Source: Streptomyces sp. GS7 (GTDB lineage: Bacteria > Actinomycetota > Actinomycetes > Streptomycetales > Streptomycetaceae). Taken from it: a DNA stretch of 64,000 nucleotides. Both the position numbers and the translations under genes were made by a program. The stretch lies in assembly GCF_009834125.1 (NCBI RefSeq), contig NZ_CP047146.1:6992501-7056500 (forward strand), given 5' to 3'. The notes beneath the pieces were generated by a model. It had not been told where the DNA came from and searched no databases. It saw only the letters and a list, made by a program, of their open reading frames with translations. Shown here in pieces: positions 51,054 to 61,236 of the stretch; position 1 is the stretch's first letter; every line of letters starts with the position of its first letter.

Positions 51054-51740
51054 TCAGGTTGCAGCCGACCCTGGCGGCTCCGCGAGACCATGCCGGTACG
51101 CATAGTGGATCGCTTGGGCGCGGTCCCGTAGACCCGCCTTTGCGAAGAGGTTGTTGATATGCGTCTTCACCGTCGCAGTGGAGACATGCAACGTGCGCGC
51201 GATCTCTGGGTTTGATTGTCCCTCGGCCACGAGCCGTAGCACCTCCACCTCCCTGGCAGTCAGTCCGTCCGGGGACTCGTCCGGCGGCGCCGGCAGACTG
51301 CGCACGGGCTCGGCGAAGCGCTCCAGGAGGCGGCGCTGGATCTTCGGTGACAGGCCGGCCTCGCCCGACAGCACGTCTTCGATGGCGCGGACGATCTCAT
51401 CGCCGTCGGCGTCCTTGGTGAGGTAGCCACGGGCGCCGGCCTGCAAGGCGGGGAAGAGCGAGTCGTCGTCGGCGTACGTGGTGAGCACCACGACCTGGGT
51501 GCCGGGATGGTCCATACGGATCCTGCGGGTCGCCTCGACACCGTCGCAACGCGGCATCCGCAAGTCCATCAGCACGACGTCGGGGGCGAGTTCGGCGACC
51601 ATACGGACGGCCTCCTCACCGTCCGCGGCCGATCCGACGACCTCAACACCGGGCAACAGCCCCAGCAGCATCACGATTCCCTCGCGTACCACTGTCTGGT
51701 CATCGGCCACGACGACGCGCGCCACCGTGCGTGCCGTCAT
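51054..51740 (-). CDS. NarL/LuxR-family response regulator
   Basis: 228 residues. The receiver has VVADDQTVVREGIVML, phosphoacceptor Asp in VLMDLRMPRCDG, and VLTTY and LTKDAD. The LuxR helix-turn-helix is LTAREVEVLRLVAEGQSNPE, IARTLHVSTATVKTHINNLF. Its ATG overlaps the kinase stop (ATGA). It is the last gene of a three-gene operon with the DUF1453 membrane protein and sensor kinase. Confidence 0.92.
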   Translation of the reverse strand: MTARTVARVVVADDQTVVREGIVMLLGLLPGVEVVGSAADGEEAVRMVAELAPDVVLMDLRMPRCDGVEATRRIRMDHPGTQVVVLTTYADDDSLFPALQAGARGYLTKDADGDEIVRAIEDVLSGEAGLSPKIQRRLLERFAEPVRSLPAPPDESPDGLTAREVEVLRLVAEGQSNPEIARTLHVSTATVKTHINNLFAKAGLRDRAQAIHYAYRHGLAEPPGSAAT

Positions 51741-52903
51741 GCGGGCACCCACAACCGCACCACGAAACCCTCCTCATCGGGGCCGGACTCCAGCGTTCCA
51801 CCGAGGAGTTCAGCGCGCTCCCCCATCCCGAGAAGACCGTACCCGGAACCGCTCCTCGCGAGCTCACCGGGCTTACCGCGCCCTCCCGAATTGCGCACCA
51901 CCAGTCCTACGTGGCTCTCGGCGTACTCCAGTTGCACAGTCACCCTGGCACCTGGTGCGTGCTTGCGCACGTTCGTGAGCGCTTCCTGCGCGACCCTGCG
52001 GACCGCGAGCCCCGCCTCCGCCGGTAGCGTGCGCTGTTCGCCCAAGACGTCCAACTGCGCGCCCTCAGCGGCCGTCAGACGGCTCAGGAAGTCTTCGACC
52101 GAGACCATCTCGCCGCGCAGCGCGGAAAGAGCCTCACGGGTGCCGTCCAGCCCTTCTCGCGCCATCCCTCGGCATGCCACCACCCGCTCCAGGAGTTGCT
52201 CGCGGTCCGATTCCAGGTCGGTGCTGCGCTGGATCATCAGCCGAGCCGCCTCCAGGTGCACCAGCTGGGCGCTGAGGCTGTGGGCGAGGACGTCATGGAT
52301 CTCACGCGCGATCCGCCCCCGTTCGGCAAGCGCCGCTGTTTCGGCCTCGGCCTTACGGGCCGCCCGTTCCTGCGCCAGCAGACGCTGGGCATTGCCGCGG
52401 GCCTCGGCGTCCAGCCGCACGACGTAGCCGGCGAGACCCAACCCTCCTGTGGTCACAGCAGTCGTCAGCCAGTCGCCCGCGTTGACCACCGCGAACGCAC
52501 CCAGTGCGACGGATGAGCACGGCACGGCGACGCTCAGCGGCAGGCGCTCCATGGCCGTGATGGCGCAGGCGCACCACAGGACGATCGCCGGCATCCGGGC
52601 ATCGGCCAGGTAGAAGCCGAATGCCGCGGCCTCCAGCACTGCGAACAGCCCGATAGAGGGCCACAGCCGACGCACGCGCGTCATTCGGAGGAAGTACCAG
52701 AACATGACGAAGGTCATGGCGATGGCGGCACACGCCGCAACCAGGCCCCAGCCGCTGAAGGTCCCTCCTACCAGGGTGGTCCACAGCAGGCCCGCCACCA
52801 CCAGGACGCGCACGGAGCGGCCGATCCACAACCGCGCCTCGCTGAGGCCCTCACGGGAGAGCGCCTCCCGCAGGGGCCAACTGGTCCAGGGCTTCGGCGG
52901 CAC
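51737..52903 (-). CDS. Two-component sensor histidine kinase (HisKA_3 type)
   Basis: 388 residues. Several membrane segments lie between residues 25 and 170 (SVRVLVVAGLLWTTLVGGTF, VAACAAIAMTFVMFWYFL). The phosphoacceptor motif is GRIAREIHDVLAHSLSAQLV. The ATPase N box is VRRVAQEALTNVRKHAPGA, and the G box is GSGYGLLGMGERAELLGG. The GTG start at 52903 has AAAGGA seven bases upstream; the frame is open to 53002 without a better site. The cognate regulator follows directly. Confidence 0.9.
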   Translation of the reverse strand: MPPKPWTSWPLREALSREGLSEARLWIGRSVRVLVVAGLLWTTLVGGTFSGWGLVAACAAIAMTFVMFWYFLRMTRVRRLWPSIGLFAVLEAAAFGFYLADARMPAIVLWCACAITAMERLPLSVAVPCSSVALGAFAVVNAGDWLTTAVTTGGLGLAGYVVRLDAEARGNAQRLLAQERAARKAEAETAALAERGRIAREIHDVLAHSLSAQLVHLEAARLMIQRSTDLESDREQLLERVVACRGMAREGLDGTREALSALRGEMVSVEDFLSRLTAAEGAQLDVLGEQRTLPAEAGLAVRRVAQEALTNVRKHAPGARVTVQLEYAESHVGLVVRNSGGRGKPGELARSGSGYGLLGMGERAELLGGTLESGPDEEGFVVRLWVPA

Positions 52904-52934
52904 GTACGGTCCTTTCGGTGCGCGGCGCGGAGTG

Positions 52935-53423
52935 TCAGCCCGCGACAGGGACACGGTACGTCTGCTGCACGGCCTGGGCGCGCCAGGTGGTGACGCCGGC
53001 ACGGGCGAGCAGCATGGCTGCTACGGACAGCAGTGTGGCCTGGCTCCCCTGGTGGACGCCCAGGACCGCAGCGATGCCCATGAGGCCGAAGCGCAGTGCC
53101 ATACCGCACAGCCACACACCGGCCGCCGCCCAGGTCCCCTTGGTCCAGACCGCACCGTCCGCGTCGGTCCAGATACGCGTGGTCCAGGCCCATGCCGCAC
53201 CGCTGGCCACCCCGAGCAGAAGGGTCACCGCCAGCAGGACGGCGGACGCTGCATGGTGCGCGGGGTCCAGGAGGCCGGGTTGCCGCAGCGCCATGACGCA
53301 CAGGATGACGGGCATCAGCCACCACTTCTTGCCTTCCGAGGTGATGCGCTGCGCCGTGAACTGCCGGGCGAACACGATGACGACAACCGCGATCATCACA
53401 ACGATGTTGAGCCAGCCGCTCAT
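52935..53423 (-). CDS. DUF1453-type membrane protein
   Basis: 162 residues with about five membrane segments (IVVMIAVVVIVFARQF, WLMPVILCVMALRQPGLL, ASAVLLAVTLLLGVASGAA). The conserved start MSGWLNIVVMIAVVVIVFAR and GKKWWLMPVI are those of the CcdC/DUF1453 family. It is the first gene of the operon with the kinase, 31 bases upstream of it, and may help it sense the membrane or redox state. The function is not known. Confidence 0.82.
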   Translation of the reverse strand: MSGWLNIVVMIAVVVIVFARQFTAQRITSEGKKWWLMPVILCVMALRQPGLLDPAHHAASAVLLAVTLLLGVASGAAWAWTTRIWTDADGAVWTKGTWAAAGVWLCGMALRFGLMGIAAVLGVHQGSQATLLSVAAMLLARAGVTTWRAQAVQQTYRVPVAG

Positions 53424-53581
53424 GTCCTGAAGCCTCCGTGGACGGGGAATTTCGACGTTCCCGACGCTACGGAGAGCACCCCACCGCCCGGATCGGAGCC
53501 AGGGTGGGGCGCGGGTGGAAAAGGCGGCGGGCGCCCGTCCACCCGTGGGTGGAGAGGCGCCCGTGCGGAGCCGCGGTCGGC

Positions 53582-55702
53582 TCAGGTGTCGATGCGCGAA
53601 CGGTCCAGAGTGGACGCGGAGTTGGTGATGAACTCCTTGCGAGGAGCGACTTCGTTGCCCATGAGGAGGTCGAATGCCTTCTCCGCCGCTTCGAGATCAC
53701 TGATGTTGATCCGGCGCAGGGTGCGGTACCGCGGATCCATGGTGGTCTCGGCGAGTTGGTCGGCGTCCATCTCACCCAGCCCCTTGTAGCGCTGAATGCT
53801 GTCCTTGTAGCGGACCTTCTTGCGCTGGAGCTCCAGCAGCGTCTGACGGAGTTCGTTGTCCGAGTAGGTGTAGATGTACTTCTCCTGGCCCTTCTTGGGG
53901 GTGATGAGCTCGACGCGGTGCAGCGGCGGGACGGCGGAGAAGACCCGGCCCTGCTCGACCATCGGCCGCATGTAGCGCTGGAAGAGCGTCAGCAGCAGGC
54001 AGCGGATATGGGCACCGTCGACATCGGCGTCGGCGAGGAAGATGACCTTGCCGTAGCGGGCGGTGTCGATGTCGAAGGTGCGGCCGGATCCGGCCCCTAT
54101 GACCTGGATGATGGCGCCGCACTCGGCGTTCTTGAGCATGTCCGAGACCGACGACTTCTGGACGTTCAGGATCTTGCCGCGGATCGGCAGCAGCGCCTGG
54201 AACTCCGAATTCCGTGCCAGCTTCGCCGTACCCAGCGCCGAGTCGCCCTCGACGATGAACAGTTCGCTGCGGTCGACGTCGTCGCTGCGACAGTCCGCCA
54301 GCTTGGCCGGCAGGGAGGAGGACTCCAGCGCCGTCTTCCGCCGCTGGGCCTCCTTGTGCTGGCGGGCGGCGATGCGCGTACGGGCCGCGGCGACGACCTT
54401 GTCCAGTACGGAACGCGCCTGCTGCTTGGCATCACGCTTCGTGGACGTCAGGAACGCCTTGAGTTCCCTGCTGACCACCTGGGCGACGATCCGGGACGCG
54501 GCGGAGGTACCCAGCACCTCCTTGGTCTGCCCTTCGAACTGCGGCTCCGCGAGCCGCACCGTGACGACCGCGGTGAGGCCCTCCATCGCGTCGTCCTTGA
54601 CGACGTCGTCCTCGGCGACGCGCAGCAGCTTGGCGGACCGCAGCACCTCATTGACGGTCTTGGTCACCGCGCGCTCGAAGCCCGAGACATGGGTGCCGCC
54701 CTTGGGGGTGGCGATGATGTTGACGAAGGACTTGATCGTCGAGTCGTAGCCGGTCCCCCACCGGAGGGCGATGTCGACGCCCAGTTCGCGGGTGACTTCG
54801 GTAGGTGTCATGTGACCGCGCTCGTCAAGGACCGGCACCGTCTCCTTGAAGGTGCCCTGGCCGGTCAGCCGCAGGACGTCGCACACGGCCTTGTCCTGCG
54901 CCAGGTACTCGCAGAACTCGCTGATGCCGCCGTCGTAGCGGAACGTCTCCTCCGACTTGCCGGCGCCGTCGATACCGCGCTCGTCACGGACGACGATGGT
55001 CAACCCCGGTACGAGGAAAGCGGTCTGCCGGGCGCGGGCGTAAAGCGTCTCCAGGGAGAGCTTGGCGTCCTTGAGGAAGATCTGCCGGTCGGCCCAGTAG
55101 CGCACCCGGGTGCCGGTCTTCGTCTTGGGGACCCGCTTGCCCTTGATGAGACCGTTGCCGGGGTCGAACGGGGCGTCCGGCCCGGATTCCGTGAAGATGC
55201 CGGGGACGCCGCGCCGGAAGCTGATGGAGTGCGTCTTGCTGCTGCGGTCCACCTCGACGTCCAGCCGCGCGGAGAGCGCGTTGACGACCGAGGCGCCGAC
55301 GCCGTGCAGGCCGCCGGAGGCGGCGTACGAGCCGCCGCCGAACTTTCCGCCGGCGTGCAGCTTGGTCATCACGACCTCGACGCCGCTGAGCCCCGTCTTG
55401 GGCTCGACGTCCACAGGGATGCCGCGGCCGTTGTCCTGGACCTCCACCGACCCGTCGTCGTGGAGGACCACCTCGATGTGGTCGCAGTAGCCGCCCAGCG
55501 CCTCGTCAACGGAGTTGTCGATGATCTCCCAGAGGCAGTGCATCAGGCCACGGCTGTCCGTGGAACCGATGTACATACCGGGGCGCTTGCGGACGGCTTC
55601 CAGGCCCTCAAGGACGAGCAGATGCCGCGCGGTGTAGTTGGAACCGTCCCGGTCTGCCCCGGTCAGCACTGCGGTGGACGGCACGGACATCTCGGCGGTC
55701 AC
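53582..55702 (-). CDS. parE: DNA topoisomerase IV subunit B (GyrB-like)
   Basis: 706 residues. The GHKL ATPase domain has EIIDNSVDEALGGYC (Mg/Asn), VQDNGRGIPVD and GGLHGVGASVVNALS. The transducer lysine follows. The TOPRIM domain has LFIVEGDSALGTAK, ILNVQKSSVSDMLKN and FLADADVDGAHIRCLLLTLF. The end IQRYKGLGEMDADQL is conserved. GTG start at 55702 is eight bases from AGGAG. It works with the ParC subunit encoded at 44551-46998 to unlink daughter chromosomes. Confidence 0.94.
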   Translation of the reverse strand: MTAEMSVPSTAVLTGADRDGSNYTARHLLVLEGLEAVRKRPGMYIGSTDSRGLMHCLWEIIDNSVDEALGGYCDHIEVVLHDDGSVEVQDNGRGIPVDVEPKTGLSGVEVVMTKLHAGGKFGGGSYAASGGLHGVGASVVNALSARLDVEVDRSSKTHSISFRRGVPGIFTESGPDAPFDPGNGLIKGKRVPKTKTGTRVRYWADRQIFLKDAKLSLETLYARARQTAFLVPGLTIVVRDERGIDGAGKSEETFRYDGGISEFCEYLAQDKAVCDVLRLTGQGTFKETVPVLDERGHMTPTEVTRELGVDIALRWGTGYDSTIKSFVNIIATPKGGTHVSGFERAVTKTVNEVLRSAKLLRVAEDDVVKDDAMEGLTAVVTVRLAEPQFEGQTKEVLGTSAASRIVAQVVSRELKAFLTSTKRDAKQQARSVLDKVVAAARTRIAARQHKEAQRRKTALESSSLPAKLADCRSDDVDRSELFIVEGDSALGTAKLARNSEFQALLPIRGKILNVQKSSVSDMLKNAECGAIIQVIGAGSGRTFDIDTARYGKVIFLADADVDGAHIRCLLLTLFQRYMRPMVEQGRVFSAVPPLHRVELITPKKGQEKYIYTYSDNELRQTLLELQRKKVRYKDSIQRYKGLGEMDADQLAETTMDPRYRTLRRINISDLEAAEKAFDLLMGNEVAPRKEFITNSASTLDRSRIDT

Positions 55703-56148
55703 GCGGTTCGCTCCTCGCTGAATTTCTGACAGTCCGCATTCCGCGGACTCGGTTGTGGCGGTGTCGCCGGTGAGAGGGTACCGAGGCCCAGTAGAGCCGA
55801 TGTGACGCCACCCGTGAGCATGACCATGGTAGTAGAATTTCGCTCACGCGTTCGATCGCTCGATGGGGTGACGTCCGAGTGACGTGCACATCACGTTCCC
55901 TTCGAGGCATGAACCATTTAGGCTCCGGGCACGTCCTCATCAACAACCGGCAAGCCAGCCGGGAGGGCAGACCTCCAGTAACCAACGTGAATCAGACCAC
56001 CACGCAATACGGCTCATTCGCCGCCACCCGGCAGCACCCGGCCACCTCGGAAATATTTTTTCGAGGAAAAGGCACGAGCGGGAACGTTTTCGGCCTGGTT
56101 GGATGTTGACCCTGGTACGACAGCTCGTCGAGCTAGAGAAGAGGCGAC
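55703..56148. other. Divergent promoter region, no gene recognised
   Basis: About 445 bases between parE and the DUF7455 gene. It has AT-rich patches unusual here (GAAATATTTTTTCGAGG near 56047). A dyad AGCTCGTCGAGCT (56122-56134) lies 15 bases before the DUF7455 start, with a TTGACC (56106-56111) upstream that could be a -35. I see no gene. Confidence 0.45.
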
Positions 56149-56379
56149 GTGACTACTGTTCTGACACCCGCGAGCCCGCTGACGGCCGCTGACCGCTGCG
56201 ACCGCTGCGGCGCCCAGGCATACCTGCGCGTCGTCCTGATGTCCGGCGGAGAACTGCTCTTCTGCGCCCACCACGGTCGCAAGTTCGAGCCAGAACTCAA
56301 GAAGATCGCCGCGGAAATACAGGACGAGACGGAGCGGCTGACCGCTTCTCCGGCGTCCGCGTCCGACGAGGAACGCTGA
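56149..56379 (+). CDS. DUF7455 small zinc-ribbon-like protein
   Basis: 76 residues. CDRCGAQAYLRVVL and LFCAHHGRKFEPELKKIA provide a CxxC and CxHH set that probably binds zinc. The rest is helical and acidic. The GTG start at 56149 follows GAAGAGGCGAC. The protein is highly conserved in Streptomyces between parE and hrdB. The function is unknown. Confidence 0.85.
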   Translation: MTTVLTPASPLTAADRCDRCGAQAYLRVVLMSGGELLFCAHHGRKFEPELKKIAAEIQDETERLTASPASASDEER

Positions 56380-56502
56380 CACATCGCATCCACGACGAGC
56401 GAGTAGCGGCCCAGGGCCGTGCGGCGGGCGGTTTTCCCGGCATCACCGGGGAGGCCGCCCGCACTCGTGGGCCGCGGTATCTCTGATGATCCTCGGCGGC
56501 GC

Positions 56503-57312
56503 TCAACCCGCCCCGTGCTCACGCACCGCCGGGAGGAGCGCGGAAGCGCGCGTGTAGACACCGGGGCTGCCCGCCTGCCCGCAGCCGGTCCCCCACGACA
56601 CCAGCCCCACCAGGCGCCCGTGCACCACCAGCGGCCCCCCGCTGTCCCCCTGGCAGGCGTCCCGCCCGCCCTTCGGCGCCCCCGCGCACATCATCGACGC
56701 GGCCTTGTACGTCCCGTCCGCGCTCCCCGGGTAGGCCTTCGCACAGACCGAGTCACGCAGCACGTTCACGCGGGCCGACCGCAGCTGCGACGCATAGCTG
56801 CCCTCTCCGGTCGTATCGCCCCATCCGTAGACCGTCGCCGCGCTGCCCGGCCGGTAGGCGCCGTCGTCCTCGCCGGCTATTCGAATCGGGCGGTTCCGGA
56901 CCCGCTCCTGCAGCGTCAGGACCGCCATGTCGCCCTCGTTGGTCCAGCTGTTGTAGCGCGGATTGACCCACACATTGGCGACCTGGACCTCCTGACCACC
57001 GCCGTCAGTGAGGTTGTCGCGTCCGACAACGACTCGTAGATCGCGCACCTCTTTCCAGGGGAGTCCCAGTACCTCCTTGCCCAGACAGTGCGCGGCCGTC
57101 ACCACCGTCGCGTGCCCGACCAGCACGCCGCCACAGAACTGCCCGGAGCGCTGGGTCCCGAACCGCTTATGTGACGCCAGGGCCACCGCCCACGGGCTGC
57201 TGGAAGGCCGTACGGGCTTGCCGCCTATCACCACCCCGTCCGCAGCGGCCGAGGTCGGCACGGCGAGTATCAGCGCGAGGGCTCCGAAGGCGGCGGGTAC
57301 GGAGGGACGCAT
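56503..57312 (-). CDS. Secreted trypsin-like serine protease
   Basis: 269 residues. The signal peptide is MRPSVPAAFGALALILAVPT with cleavage near TSAAA. The catalytic His is in VVTAAHCLGK, Asp in NEGDMAVLTL and Ser in ACQGDSGGPLVV. SWGTGCGQ supports trypsin-type specificity, and the Asp at the base of the S1 pocket (DACQGDSGG) indicates cleavage after Lys/Arg. Six cysteines can form disulphides. The start at 57312 follows AGGAG; the longer frame overlaps the hrdB region. Confidence 0.92.
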   Translation of the reverse strand: MRPSVPAAFGALALILAVPTSAAADGVVIGGKPVRPSSSPWAVALASHKRFGTQRSGQFCGGVLVGHATVVTAAHCLGKEVLGLPWKEVRDLRVVVGRDNLTDGGGQEVQVANVWVNPRYNSWTNEGDMAVLTLQERVRNRPIRIAGEDDGAYRPGSAATVYGWGDTTGEGSYASQLRSARVNVLRDSVCAKAYPGSADGTYKAASMMCAGAPKGGRDACQGDSGGPLVVHGRLVGLVSWGTGCGQAGSPGVYTRASALLPAVREHGAG

Positions 57313-57451
57313 ACGGACTCCTGACTCTGGGACAGTGGTCGCCCACCCAGAGTGACCCAAACGGCCGCGCCCCGCACCCGGACGGCCGCGAGCCCGGCCC
57401 GTCCACCGAGGTGGGAGGGCCGGGCTCGCGGCGCGAACGGGGCCGGTTCGG

Positions 57452-59002
57452 TTAGTCGAGGTAGTCGCGCAACACCTGGGAACGCGACGGGTGACGCAGC
57501 TTCGACATCGTCTTGGACTCGATCTGACGGATCCGCTCACGCGTGACGCCGTAGACCTTGCCGATCTCGTCCAGCGTCTTGGGCTGGCCGTCCGTGAGGC
57601 CGAAGCGCATGGACACCACGCCGGCCTCGCGCTCGGAGAGGGTGTCCAGCACGGAGTGCAGCTGCTCCTGCAGGAGCGTGAAGCTGACCGCGTCGGCCGG
57701 GACGACGGCCTCGGAGTCCTCGATGAGGTCACCGAACTCGCTGTCGCCGTCCTCGCCCAGCGGGGTGTGCAGCGAGATCGGCTCGCGGCCGTACTTCTGG
57801 ACCTCGATGACCTTCTCGGGGGTCATGTCGAGCTCCTTGGCCAGCTCCTCCGGGGTGGGCTCGCGGCCCAGGTCCTGGAGCATCTGGCGCTGGACGCGCG
57901 CGAGCTTGTTGATGACCTCGACCATGTGGACGGGGATACGGATCGTACGGGCCTGGTCGGCCATGGCGCGGGTGATCGCCTGGCGGATCCACCACGTCGC
58001 GTACGTCGAGAACTTGTAACCCTTGGTGTAGTCGAACTTCTCGACCGCGCGGATCAGGCCGAGGTTGCCCTCCTGGATCAGGTCCAGGAAGAGCATGCCG
58101 CGGCCGGTGTACCGCTTGGCCAGGGAGACGACCAGTCGGAGGTTGGCCTCCAGGAGGTGGTTCTTCGCCCGGCGGCCGTCCTCGGCGATGATCTCCAGCT
58201 CGCGCTTGAGCTTCGGCGCGAGCTTGTCGCTGTTCGCGAGCTTGTCCTCGGCGAACAGACCGGCCTCGATGCGCTTGGCGAGTTCGACCTCCTGCTCGGC
58301 ATTGAGGAGCGGGACCTTACCGATCTGCTTGAGGTAGTCCTTGACCGGGTCGGCGGTGGCACCGGCCGCGGCGACCTGCTGCGCGGGGGCGTCGTCCTCG
58401 TCGTCGTCGGACAGCACGAAGCCGGCGCTCTCGGCACCTTCGGCGGCCTCGGGAGCGTCGCCCTTGCCGGGCGCCGCCGTCTCCTCGGCCACGTCGTCGT
58501 CGAGCAGCTCGTCGACGTCCTTCTTGGACGCCGTCTTCTTGGCCGTGGCCTTCTTGGCCGTGGTCTTCTTCGCGACCGCCTTCTTGGCGGCCGTCTTCTT
58601 CGCCGCCGCCTTCTTAGCAGGCACGGACTCGGACTCACCCGCCGGCGGGTCCGCCAAGGGGGCGGGGGCAGCGGCGGTGGCCTTCTTCACCGTGGCCGTC
58701 TTCGCGGCCACGGTCTTGGTGGCGGTGCGCTTTGCGGGACTCTTCGCTGCGACGCTCTTGCGGGTGCGCTTGGGCGCCTCTGCGGCACTGACCATCAGCG
58801 TCACACCCTCCTCGTCGAGGATCTGGTTGAGGCTGCGCAGAACGTTCTTCCACTGGGTTGGCGGAATCTGGTCAGCCTCGAAGGCCCGACGCACGTCATC
58901 GCCGGCGATCTGCCCATCTGCCTTTCCCCGCTCGATGAGCGCCATCACAGACTCGGACTCGGCGATCTCCGGCGGGAGCGTACGGGATGTGCTGGCCGAC
59001 AC
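57452..59002 (-). CDS. hrdB: Principal RNA polymerase sigma factor HrdB
   Basis: 516 residues. The GTG start gives [20 protein letters not shown] as in known HrdB proteins; the frame is open a further 51 codons upstream. Region 1.1 is followed by a lysine/alanine-rich stretch (residues 110-200). Region 2 is [35 protein letters not shown] (2.3-2.4) and region 4 the end [20 protein letters not shown]. It directs transcription of housekeeping genes. The gene-region order (protease, hrdB, whiH) matches S. coelicolor. Confidence 0.97.
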   Translation of the reverse strand: MSASTSRTLPPEIAESESVMALIERGKADGQIAGDDVRRAFEADQIPPTQWKNVLRSLNQILDEEGVTLMVSAAEAPKRTRKSVAAKSPAKRTATKTVAAKTATVKKATAAAPAPLADPPAGESESVPAKKAAAKKTAAKKAVAKKTTAKKATAKKTASKKDVDELLDDDVAEETAAPGKGDAPEAAEGAESAGFVLSDDDEDDAPAQQVAAAGATADPVKDYLKQIGKVPLLNAEQEVELAKRIEAGLFAEDKLANSDKLAPKLKRELEIIAEDGRRAKNHLLEANLRLVVSLAKRYTGRGMLFLDLIQEGNLGLIRAVEKFDYTKGYKFSTYATWWIRQAITRAMADQARTIRIPVHMVEVINKLARVQRQMLQDLGREPTPEELAKELDMTPEKVIEVQKYGREPISLHTPLGEDGDSEFGDLIEDSEAVVPADAVSFTLLQEQLHSVLDTLSEREAGVVSMRFGLTDGQPKTLDEIGKVYGVTRERIRQIESKTMSKLRHPSRSQVLRDYLD

Positions 59003-59403
59003 GAACAACCTCTCGGAACGATGGAAACGGCTTCCGACCCCGTCCATACGGATCGGAGCCGACGACCGCCGGTGGGGATGGACCGACGGCGCAGGGGCAA
59101 CCGGGGAGTTGAACAGCGTCACGAACGCCGCTCGTATTCCCTCCTCGGCTATCACCTCTTAAGTCATCGCGCTTCCCCGGAGAGCGTTACGCCCAATCTG
59201 CGTGGCCCGAGTCACACCCCATAACGACCCATTCCCAGTCATATGACATGCAACCCTCTCAAGGTCTGCCCGCCGGATCCGGACGACGCCCCGGATCCGG
59301 CGATCTTGCGCTCCTTCGGTACGCACGGCACACCCTCCATCGGGGCATGCGGGGCACGAGGCCGCGCGGGGCTTACGGTCCGCACGTGGTCAGGTACGGC
59401 CCT
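59003..59403. promoter_or_regulatory. hrdB upstream region with possible SigR-type promoter
   Basis: The 400 bases upstream of hrdB hold no gene. A GGAAT at 59136-59140 (minus strand) could be the -35 of a SigR-type promoter like the one known upstream of S. coelicolor hrdB, but no convincing GTT at the right spacing was found. The 51-codon open stretch before the GTG is probably leader. Confidence 0.35.
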
Positions 59404-60333
59404 TCAGTGCTCGCGGGGCGCGGGGACGACATGGTCCACGGGCGTCCCGGTGCCCTGCGCGCCGGACTCACCATGCGCGGCGAGGAGCTGGCGCATCGCG
59501 GATTCGGCAGCCGTGGCGTCGCCGGAACCGATCGCGTCGACGACCCGCATGTGCTGGCCCACGGACGTCTCGACCGGCCGCTCGCAGCCGCCTCCGGATC
59601 CGCCGGAGACGTGGAGGGCGGAGGTGACGATGCCCGAGAGGTGCTCAAGCATCCGGTTGCCGGCGAGCTGGAGGAGCAGGGTGTGGAACTCGACGTCGGC
59701 GCGGGTGAAGGTCATGGTGTCGCCCTGGGCGGCGGAGTGGCCCATGATCTCGACCATGTCGGCGAGCCGCTGCTGGATGTCCTCGCGGCCGTGCCCGGCG
59801 GCGAGCCGGGCGGCGAGCGGCTCGATCGTCCAGCGCAGCTCGCACAGCTCGCGCCGCTGGTCGTCGCGCTGCGGTCCGTAGGCCCGCCACTCGATGATGT
59901 CGGGGTCGAGGAGGTTCCAGTCGCTGACCGGGCGCACCCGGGTGCCTACGTTGGGGCGCGCGCTGACCAGCCCCTTGGCCTCCAGGACACGCAGCGACTC
60001 GCGGACGACGGTGCGGGAGACCTCGAAGCGCTGGCCGATCTCCTCGGGGACGAGTGGGCGGTCGGCGCCGAGATCGCCGGAGACGATCATCTGGCCGAGC
60101 TGTTGCACGAGTTGGCCGTGGAGGCCGCGGCCACGGCTGCCGGCCGCGCGGCGGCCGACCCGGCCGATGTCTGCTTCGGAGCCTTCCCAGACCGGCGAAA
60201 CGCGCTCTGCGCGCTCCTGGCCGGTCGCGTTGGCGGCGTTGGCGTAGGAGTAGCGGTCAAGCTCGCCGGGGCCTGCGAGGCCGGTGTCGCCGGGGCGAGC
60301 CGCGGTCATCATGGTGTGCGCAAGGGTACTCAC
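59404..60333 (-). CDS. whiH: Sporulation regulator WhiH (GntR family)
   Basis: 309 residues. A variable 70-residue N-terminus (STLAHTMMTAARPGD) is followed by the GntR winged helix (GLHGQLVQQLGQMIVSGDLG, LVPEEIGQRFEVSRTVVRES, RVLEAKGLVSARPNVGTRVR) and an FCD-type ligand domain (LCELRWTIEPLAARLAAG, DVEFHTLLLQLAGNRMLEH). In S. coelicolor the GntR gene next to hrdB is whiH, needed for sporulation septa. The GTG at 60333 has AAAGGA close upstream; an ATG seven codons in is an alternative. Confidence 0.85.
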   Translation of the reverse strand: MSTLAHTMMTAARPGDTGLAGPGELDRYSYANAANATGQERAERVSPVWEGSEADIGRVGRRAAGSRGRGLHGQLVQQLGQMIVSGDLGADRPLVPEEIGQRFEVSRTVVRESLRVLEAKGLVSARPNVGTRVRPVSDWNLLDPDIIEWRAYGPQRDDQRRELCELRWTIEPLAARLAAGHGREDIQQRLADMVEIMGHSAAQGDTMTFTRADVEFHTLLLQLAGNRMLEHLSGIVTSALHVSGGSGGGCERPVETSVGQHMRVVDAIGSGDATAAESAMRQLLAAHGESGAQGTGTPVDHVVPAPREH

Positions 60334-61236
60334 GCATCCTTTGTCGGCGACACCCTGAACGGCCTTGAGGTCTTTGGTGAAAAGCACACGAAAGGGTGAT
60401 CGCCCGTTATCTCGCAATTGACGCTTTATCGGAAAGAAATGCGCTTTCGGCGGCGAGTTGTGGACAGTGGGTGCAACAACGGAGCCCGGAAACGGGCGTC
60501 TTGGCCGGTCGGCGTCCCCCGGCCCGTTAGCACGGTGAACACATAAGCGCAGACCAGGGCGGACGGCGGCAACGCGGGTGCACCGCCCGAGGGTTGGGCG
60601 CACATCGCGTCGCCATCGATACGCCTTGGTCGAATCCGGAAGGCCGGCGAACCGCCGCCGGCAGGCCCGCGGACCGGGCACTCCGGCTGGGGCTCGGGCC
60701 GACGGGTTGGGCATGACGCGTGCGCCCGCGGCCGACGCCGGATGGGCGTGGCGAGTTCGGCCGTCCACCGCATCACCGACCGTGGTCATGCGCCGGTGAC
60801 CGGTCCGTCGCGTACGCGGCCGGCTTCGGGCGCGAGGCAACCAGTGGGGCGTACAGACCACTCGGGGATGCGGTCGGACACGTGCCGGGCGAACTGCAAG
60901 CGAGTGGTGGCTTCGTGGGCGATGCCTCGTGCGTAGTGATGCGTGGTGGTGGGACCAGGGGGGTGCAAGGCGTCGCTTTACCAGCGTGCACCCAAGTTCA
61001 CTGTGGAGCAGAGGAGTTGGCGGAGCGCAAGCTGTGACCACTGGGGGTGCCGAGGCGGTGGAGTCACCTCGTCCGGTGACTTCGCGAGCGGCACGTTGAC
61101 CCACGGGGTGACGCCGCGGACAGCATCTGCGGCCGGTGCGACCGGGCGGGTGGCGGCCGGCGCGTGCCTCGTGAGGTGCGGGTCGGCCGGGAAGCCGATG
61201 TGGTGGCGCGAGGCCCGAGGGGGGCGCGGCGGTTAG
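60334..61236. promoter_or_regulatory. whiH upstream region with candidate sporulation promoter
   Basis: About 900 bases without a supported gene. On the minus strand, TCCGATAA (60426-60433) matches 7 of 8 bases of the SigWhiG -10 GCCGATAA, about 93 bases before the whiH start. A clear TAAA-type -35 at the usual spacing is missing. whiH is known to depend on WhiG in S. coelicolor. The rest, to the NUDIX gene, contains only short frames. Confidence 0.35.

Noticed and set aside
44551..55702. Calling the type II topoisomerase genes gyrA and gyrB
   Set aside because: They are apart and near hrdB, the ParC tail lacks GyrA-box repeats, and the arrangement matches parC/parE of Streptomyces. Gyrase genes lie together near the origin.
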